Source: Planctomycetaceae bacterium (GTDB lineage Bacteria > Planctomycetota > Phycisphaerae > Phycisphaerales > SM1A02). From it: 10,143 nt of DNA. The DNA lies in contig CANHFL010000016.1 of NCBI GenBank assembly GCA_947459855.1, forward strand, positions 1 to 10,143, read 5' to 3'. How positions within the stretch are numbered: the first letter of the stretch is position 1; every line of letters starts with the position of its first letter. Below, piece by piece: positions 7,292 to 10,143 of the stretch. The translations under genes and the position numbers were made by a program. A model generated the notes under the pieces. That model did no database searches. It had not been told where the DNA came from and saw nothing but the letters and a program-made list of their open reading frames with translations.

Positions 7292-8631
7292 GCGTCGGGT
7301 GCCGGGGCCGGGGCCGGCTTGGTGGGCGCGGCCGTCGCACCCATGCCGCGGGTGCCCAGCAGCAGGATGGTCACGAAGGCGCCGACCAGGAAGATGAACG
7401 GCCAGACCAGGCGGCCGCCTTCGAGGAGCAGGACCAGCGCGGGCCCCAGGCCCAGCACGACCAGCCCCGCTTCCATCGCGTACAGCGTGCACACCGCGTG
7501 GCGAACCCGCCCGCCGAACGACCGCTTCACGCGGTGGTGCAGGTGATTGGCGTCCGGCGTCGAGAACGGCACGCCCGCGCGCTTGCGCCGGATGATCGCC
7601 AGCGCGGTGTCGACGATCGGCAGCCCGAACATCGCGAGCCCGCACATGACCAGCAGCGTCGAGTACCCGTCGTAGCCGGCGTTCGGCGGCGGCGGCAGCG
7701 TGCCCGGCACGGCCTCGGTCACCGTCCGCACCACGTACGGGCACGAGAAGGGCTGCAGGTTCGCGAAGGTCATGATGACCGTCACCGAGAGGAACCCGAT
7801 CAGCAGGCTGCCTGCGTCGCCCAGGAAGATCGACGCCGGGTTGAAGTTGTAGACCAGGAACGCCAGGCACGCGCCGAGCAGGCTCATGCACAGCACGACG
7901 CGCGCGCCGGCCATGCTTCGCGCCAGCTCGTTGACGTTGCCCAGGTCGGGCGGCAGCGCGAAGACGATCGCCAGCGAGAGCGCCAGCAGGCCGATGCACA
8001 TGATCGCGGTGATGCCCGAGAGCAGGCCGTCGAGCCCGTCCAGCAGGTTGGCGGCGTTGCTGCCCGCCAGCACGAAGAGCGCGACGAGGCCCGTGCCCGT
8101 CCAGTAGAAGACGTGCGAGTTCTCGAGCGCGAAGCCGCCGAGGTGGATGAACGACTGCTCCGGCGGGCCGATGATCGGCGCGAGCAGGCCGACCGCGACG
8201 TTGACGCCGATCTCGTCGATGGCGAGCGCCGCGGCCGCGACCAGCTGCCCGGCGATCTTCAGGCGCGCGTCGAACTTCCAGATGTCGTCCGCCAGGCCCG
8301 TGAACGTGATCGCGATCATGCCCAGCACGATCGAGAAGGGCACCGGCGGGTGCTCGGCCAGCTCGCCTCGCGCGAAGATGGCGCTGGCGATGATGCCGGC
8401 GAACACGCCCAGGAACACGCCGACGCCGCCCAGGTAGGCCACGGTGCGGCCGTGCAGCTTGCGCACCATGTCGGGCTTGTCGACCACGCCGGTCGCGTGC
8501 GCGATGCGTCGGACGACGGGGATCGTGGCCGCGGTCACCACGAATGCGGCCGCGAGCGCGGGAAGCGCGTCGACCAGCAGCGCAACGGCGCGGTCCAGGC
8601 GGACGGATGCGGTCAGTCCCTCGCAGCTCAT
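7288..8631 (-). CDS. WecA/TagO-type undecaprenyl-phosphate sugar-1-phosphate transferase
   Basis: This polytopic membrane enzyme transfers a sugar-1-phosphate (GlcNAc-1-P in the best known members) from a UDP-sugar to undecaprenyl phosphate, the first step of a lipid-linked glycan. Of 447 residues, the family motifs are DKPDMVRKLHGRTVAYLGG (51-69), GLADD with Asp115-Asp116, NAANLLDGLDGL (192-203), NFNPASIFLGDAGS (262-275) with Asp272, and DANHLHHR (360-367). The HLHHR form marks the WecA/TagO branch; MraY normally has a different histidine motif (HHHFE-like), so this is probably not the lipid I enzyme. About ten membrane helices are expected. A loop at about 290-328 containing PPPP appears longer than usual. 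The ATG overlaps the upstream epimerase stop (ATGA), with GGAG at 8640-8643 placed 8 nt before it, and the gene's own stop overlaps the rsmH start. The exact sugar is unknown. Confidence 0.9.
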   Translation of the reverse strand: MSCEGLTASVRLDRAVALLVDALPALAAAFVVTAATIPVVRRIAHATGVVDKPDMVRKLHGRTVAYLGGVGVFLGVFAGIIASAIFARGELAEHPPVPFSIVLGMIAITFTGLADDIWKFDARLKIAGQLVAAAALAIDEIGVNVAVGLLAPIIGPPEQSFIHLGGFALENSHVFYWTGTGLVALFVLAGSNAANLLDGLDGLLSGITAIMCIGLLALSLAIVFALPPDLGNVNELARSMAGARVVLCMSLLGACLAFLVYNFNPASIFLGDAGSLLIGFLSVTVIMTFANLQPFSCPYVVRTVTEAVPGTLPPPPNAGYDGYSTLLVMCGLAMFGLPIVDTALAIIRRKRAGVPFSTPDANHLHHRVKRSFGGRVRHAVCTLYAMEAGLVVLGLGPALVLLLEGGRLVWPFIFLVGAFVTILLLGTRGMGATAAPTKPAPAPAPDA

Positions 8632-9623
8632 CGCGCGGACTCCGTGCCGGCGAGCGCGGCGGCGACGTCGGCCACCGTGCGGTCCAGCGGGATGGACGGC
8701 GCGAAGCCGATCGCCGCGCGGATGCGCGAGAGGTCGGGCTGGCGCACGCGGAGGTCCTCGAAGTCGGGGCCGTACGCCTGGTCGTAGCTCTGGTGGACCA
8801 GCGGCGACGCGCTGCCGACCGTGCGTCGCACGAGGTCAGCGAGCTCCAGGATGGTCACCGTGCGGTCGCTGCCGACGTTGAACACGCGGCCGTGGCACGC
8901 GGGCGCCGCCAGCATGCGCGGCAGCGCCGGCGCCACGTCGCGGACGTCGCAGAAGCAGCGCGCCTGCAGGCCGTCGCCGTGCACCTCGAGCGGCCGACCG
9001 GCCAGCGCGGCCTGCACGAAGCGCGGGAGCACCATGCCCCACTGCCCCGACTGCCGCGGGCCGACGGTGTTGAAGAAGCGCGCCACGACGACGGGCAGCC
9101 CCTCGCGGCGCGCGTGCGCCAGCGCCAGGTGCTCGTCGACGGCCTTCGAGATGCCGTAGCTCCAGCGCGCGACCGTCGACGGCCCGAAGACCAGGTCGTC
9201 GTCCTCGCGGAACGGCGTGCGGACGCCCTTGCCGTAGACCTCGCTGGTGCTGGCGAGCAGGATCGGCGTGCGCGTGCGCGCGGCGAACCCGAGCACCGCG
9301 GAGGTCTCGAGCACGTTGGTCTCGATGGTGCGGACCGGCTCCTCGACGACCAGGCGGACGCCGACCGCGGCCGCGAGGTGGTAGATGGCGCCGAACGGCC
9401 CGCCCTGCAGCCGCGGAAGCACGTGGCCGACGGTCCCGCGCACGAACTCCACGAGCCCCGGCGCGGCGGCACGGGCCGCGGCCAGGTTGCGTTCGTGGCC
9501 AGTGGACAGGTCGTCCACCACCGTCACGTGCACGCCCGAGGCGACGAGCGACTCCACCAGGTGCGAGCCGATGAAGCCCGCACCGCCGGTGACGAGTGCG
9601 CGTTGGGCCGGCGTGGGTTGCAC
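8628..9623 (-). CDS. NAD-dependent nucleotide-sugar epimerase/dehydratase (extended SDR)
   Basis: The 331-residue protein is an extended short-chain dehydrogenase acting on nucleotide sugars, likely making a building block for a surface glycan. It shows the NAD-binding GGAGFIGSH at 13-21, Asp37/Asp38 at the end of beta 2, STSEVYG at 125-131 with the catalytic Ser/Thr region, and YGISK at 156-160 giving Tyr156 and Lys160. RFFNTVGPRQ (182-191) and the C-terminal YGPDFEDLRVRQPDLSRI (284-301) resemble UDP-glucose 4-epimerase and UDP-glucuronate decarboxylase-like members; I cannot decide between these reactions. The start is GTG at 9623, with AGGAG 10 nt upstream; no ATG lies before the glycine motif. 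The stop overlaps the sugar transferase start, so the two are translationally coupled. A perfect palindrome separates it from the upstream ATPase gene. Confidence 0.93.
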   Translation of the reverse strand: MQPTPAQRALVTGGAGFIGSHLVESLVASGVHVTVVDDLSTGHERNLAAARAAAPGLVEFVRGTVGHVLPRLQGGPFGAIYHLAAAVGVRLVVEEPVRTIETNVLETSAVLGFAARTRTPILLASTSEVYGKGVRTPFREDDDLVFGPSTVARWSYGISKAVDEHLALAHARREGLPVVVARFFNTVGPRQSGQWGMVLPRFVQAALAGRPLEVHGDGLQARCFCDVRDVAPALPRMLAAPACHGRVFNVGSDRTVTILELADLVRRTVGSASPLVHQSYDQAYGPDFEDLRVRQPDLSRIRAAIGFAPSIPLDRTVADVAAALAGTESAR

Positions 9624-9633
9624 GTGGCGGGTT

Positions 9634-9638
9634 CTCCT
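9634..9638 (-). promoter_or_regulatory. Ribosome binding site supporting the GTG start of the epimerase
   Basis: AGGAG on the minus strand, 10 nt before the GTG at 9623. It directly abuts the palindrome at 9639-9658, so folding of that element could affect access to it. Confidence 0.55.
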
Positions 9639-9658
9639 GCCGGCGCGGCCGCGCCGGC
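9639..9658 (-). repeat. Perfect 20-bp GC palindrome between ATPase and epimerase genes
   Basis: GCCGGCGCGG is followed directly by its reverse complement CCGCGCCGGC, giving 20 bp without a single mismatch. It fills half of the 40-bp spacer, starting 5 nt after the ATPase stop codon and ending at the epimerase ribosome site. As RNA it would form about an 8-bp GC stem with a 4-nt loop. No T-run follows, so classical termination is unlikely; mRNA stabilisation or partial attenuation is possible. Confidence 0.5.
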
Positions 9659-9663
9659 GTGCG

Positions 9664-10143
9664 TCAGGACTTGGCCGTCTCGGCCACCGGGGCGGCGGCG
9701 CCCTCGGGCCGGGCGTACTCGGCCATGATCTCGGCGTTCTTGCGGAAGTAGCCGCCGGCCGTGTGCTGGGGGCGCATCAGGATGGTGCCCATCAGCTCGG
9801 CGTGCGTCTCCTGAACCTGTCCGATCGTCTTGGCCACCAGGCCACGCTGGTCCTGCATCGCTCGCACGACGACGAGCGCGGCGTCGCAGCAGTCGGCCAG
9901 CACCATCGACTCGCCGGCGACGAGCGACGGCGGAAGGTCGACGATCACGATCTGGTGCTTCTCGCGCAGCCGCTGGATGGCGCGCCGGATCTCGTCGCCC
10001 GAGAGGCGCTCGAAGACGCGCGACTCCGGCGTGCCCGCGCCGTAGACGTGGATGCCGTGCGAATCCTGCGGCTCGACGCCGCGGCCGAGCAGCATGTCGC
10101 CGAGGCCGGGCGCGTCGGGGTCACAGCCCATCACCGACGCCAG
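9664..10143 (-). CDS. CpsD/Wzc-type polysaccharide ATPase (bacterial tyrosine kinase family), C-terminal part
   Basis: The last 159 residues are visible; the 5' part, including the Walker A and A' loops, lies beyond the right edge. The visible start (LASVMGCDPDAPGLGDMLLG) matches the stretch just after the Walker A' DxDxRxP motif, where family members read like GLSDVLxG. Then come HVYGAGTPESRVFERL, the Walker B strand IVIVDLPP with Asp69 of the fragment, and ADCCDAALVVVRAMQDQRG, all typical of CpsD/CapB and the Wzc kinase domain. These proteins control export and chain length of exopolysaccharide with a Wzz-type membrane partner. The tail has only two tyrosines (132 and 143 of the fragment) and not the usual tyrosine cluster, so it may be a non-kinase ATPase relative. 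A MinD/ParA-like protein is the alternative. It is followed after 40 bp by the epimerase gene. Confidence 0.82.
   Translation of the reverse strand: MASVMGCDPDAPGLGDMLLGRGVEPQDSHGIHVYGAGTPESRVFERLSGDEIRRAIQRLREKHQIVIVDLPPSLVAGESMVLADCCDAALVVVRAMQDQRGLVAKTIGQVQETHAELMGTILMRPQHTAGGYFRKNAEIMAEYARPEGAAAPVAETAKS

Noticed and set aside
6332..7999. Longer rsmH reading frame starting inside the sugar transferase gene
   Set aside because: The added 236 residues are an out-of-frame reading of the transferase and are Arg/Ala/Gly-rich. The ATG at 7291 gives the normal RsmH length and an ATGA overlap.
7288..8631. MraY (lipid I synthase) as identity of the sugar transferase
   Set aside because: The location near rsmH suggests it, but the DANHLHHR motif and overall pattern fit WecA/TagO better.
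7498..8787. Open frame of 429 codons on the plus strand opposite the sugar transferase gene
   Set aside because: Codon-aligned shadow of a clear WecA-type gene; the product is dominated by Arg, Asp, Gln and Ala, with no membrane or domain features.
8544..9728. Open frame of 394 codons on the plus strand opposite the epimerase gene
   Set aside because: Codon-aligned shadow of a gene with intact NAD-binding and YxxxK motifs; no credible protein features of its own.
1..10143. CRISPR array, defence system or mobile element
   Set aside because: No spaced direct repeats, transposase, integrase, tRNA or known defence gene could be found by reading both strands.

Overview
This window looks like the chromosome of a GC-rich planctomycete, most likely from the Phycisphaerae. 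This is an inference. The main clue is the C-terminus of the large secreted protein encoded at 215-2980: two calcium-loop repeats of the DLNG/DLDGDG...LL..WG type, ending in WGPCP, a dockerin-like tail typical of secreted proteins in that group. The rest of the gene content (envelope polysaccharide genes beside a partial division/cell-wall cluster) fits but does not prove it. All eight genes lie on the minus strand, so the transcription order runs from the right edge to the left. The two outermost genes are cut by the window edges.

Right part, in transcription order. First comes the C-terminal part of a CpsD/Wzc-type polysaccharide ATPase (bacterial tyrosine-kinase family, 9664 to the edge). 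It is followed by a nucleotide-sugar epimerase/dehydratase of the extended SDR family (8628-9623, GTG start) and a WecA/TagO-type polyprenyl-phosphate sugar-1-phosphate transferase (7288-8631). These look like the end of an exopolysaccharide or wall-glycan locus. Without a gap, through an ATGA overlap, the transcript runs into rsmH (mraW, 6332-7291), then a membrane-anchored double-LysM protein (5521-6231), an FtsL-like bitopic protein (5010-5465) and an FtsI/PBP2-type peptidoglycan transpeptidase (3122-5020). The order rsmH-ftsL-ftsI is the conserved start of the division and cell wall (dcw) cluster. Here a LysM gene is inserted into it, and it stops after ftsI, with no murE or murF following.

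Left part. After a 141-bp spacer without a clear promoter, a secreted 921-residue multidomain protein follows: a glucose/sorbosone-dehydrogenase beta-propeller carrying an inserted CBM6-like domain, then a PKD domain, an Ig-like domain and a dockerin-like tail. The last gene, cut by the left edge, starts like a class I SAM-dependent methyltransferase.

The six genes from 9623 down to 3122 have spacers of at most about 100 bp and three overlaps, and the partial ATPase is only 40 bp upstream, so they may form one envelope operon linking glycan assembly to septal peptidoglycan synthesis. I saw no tRNA, rRNA, CRISPR array, insertion sequence or phage gene. The observations that most deserve a second look are the LysM protein inside the rsmH-ftsL-ftsI block, the WecA-type enzyme coupled to rsmH, and the carbohydrate-binding domain inserted within the dehydrogenase propeller.
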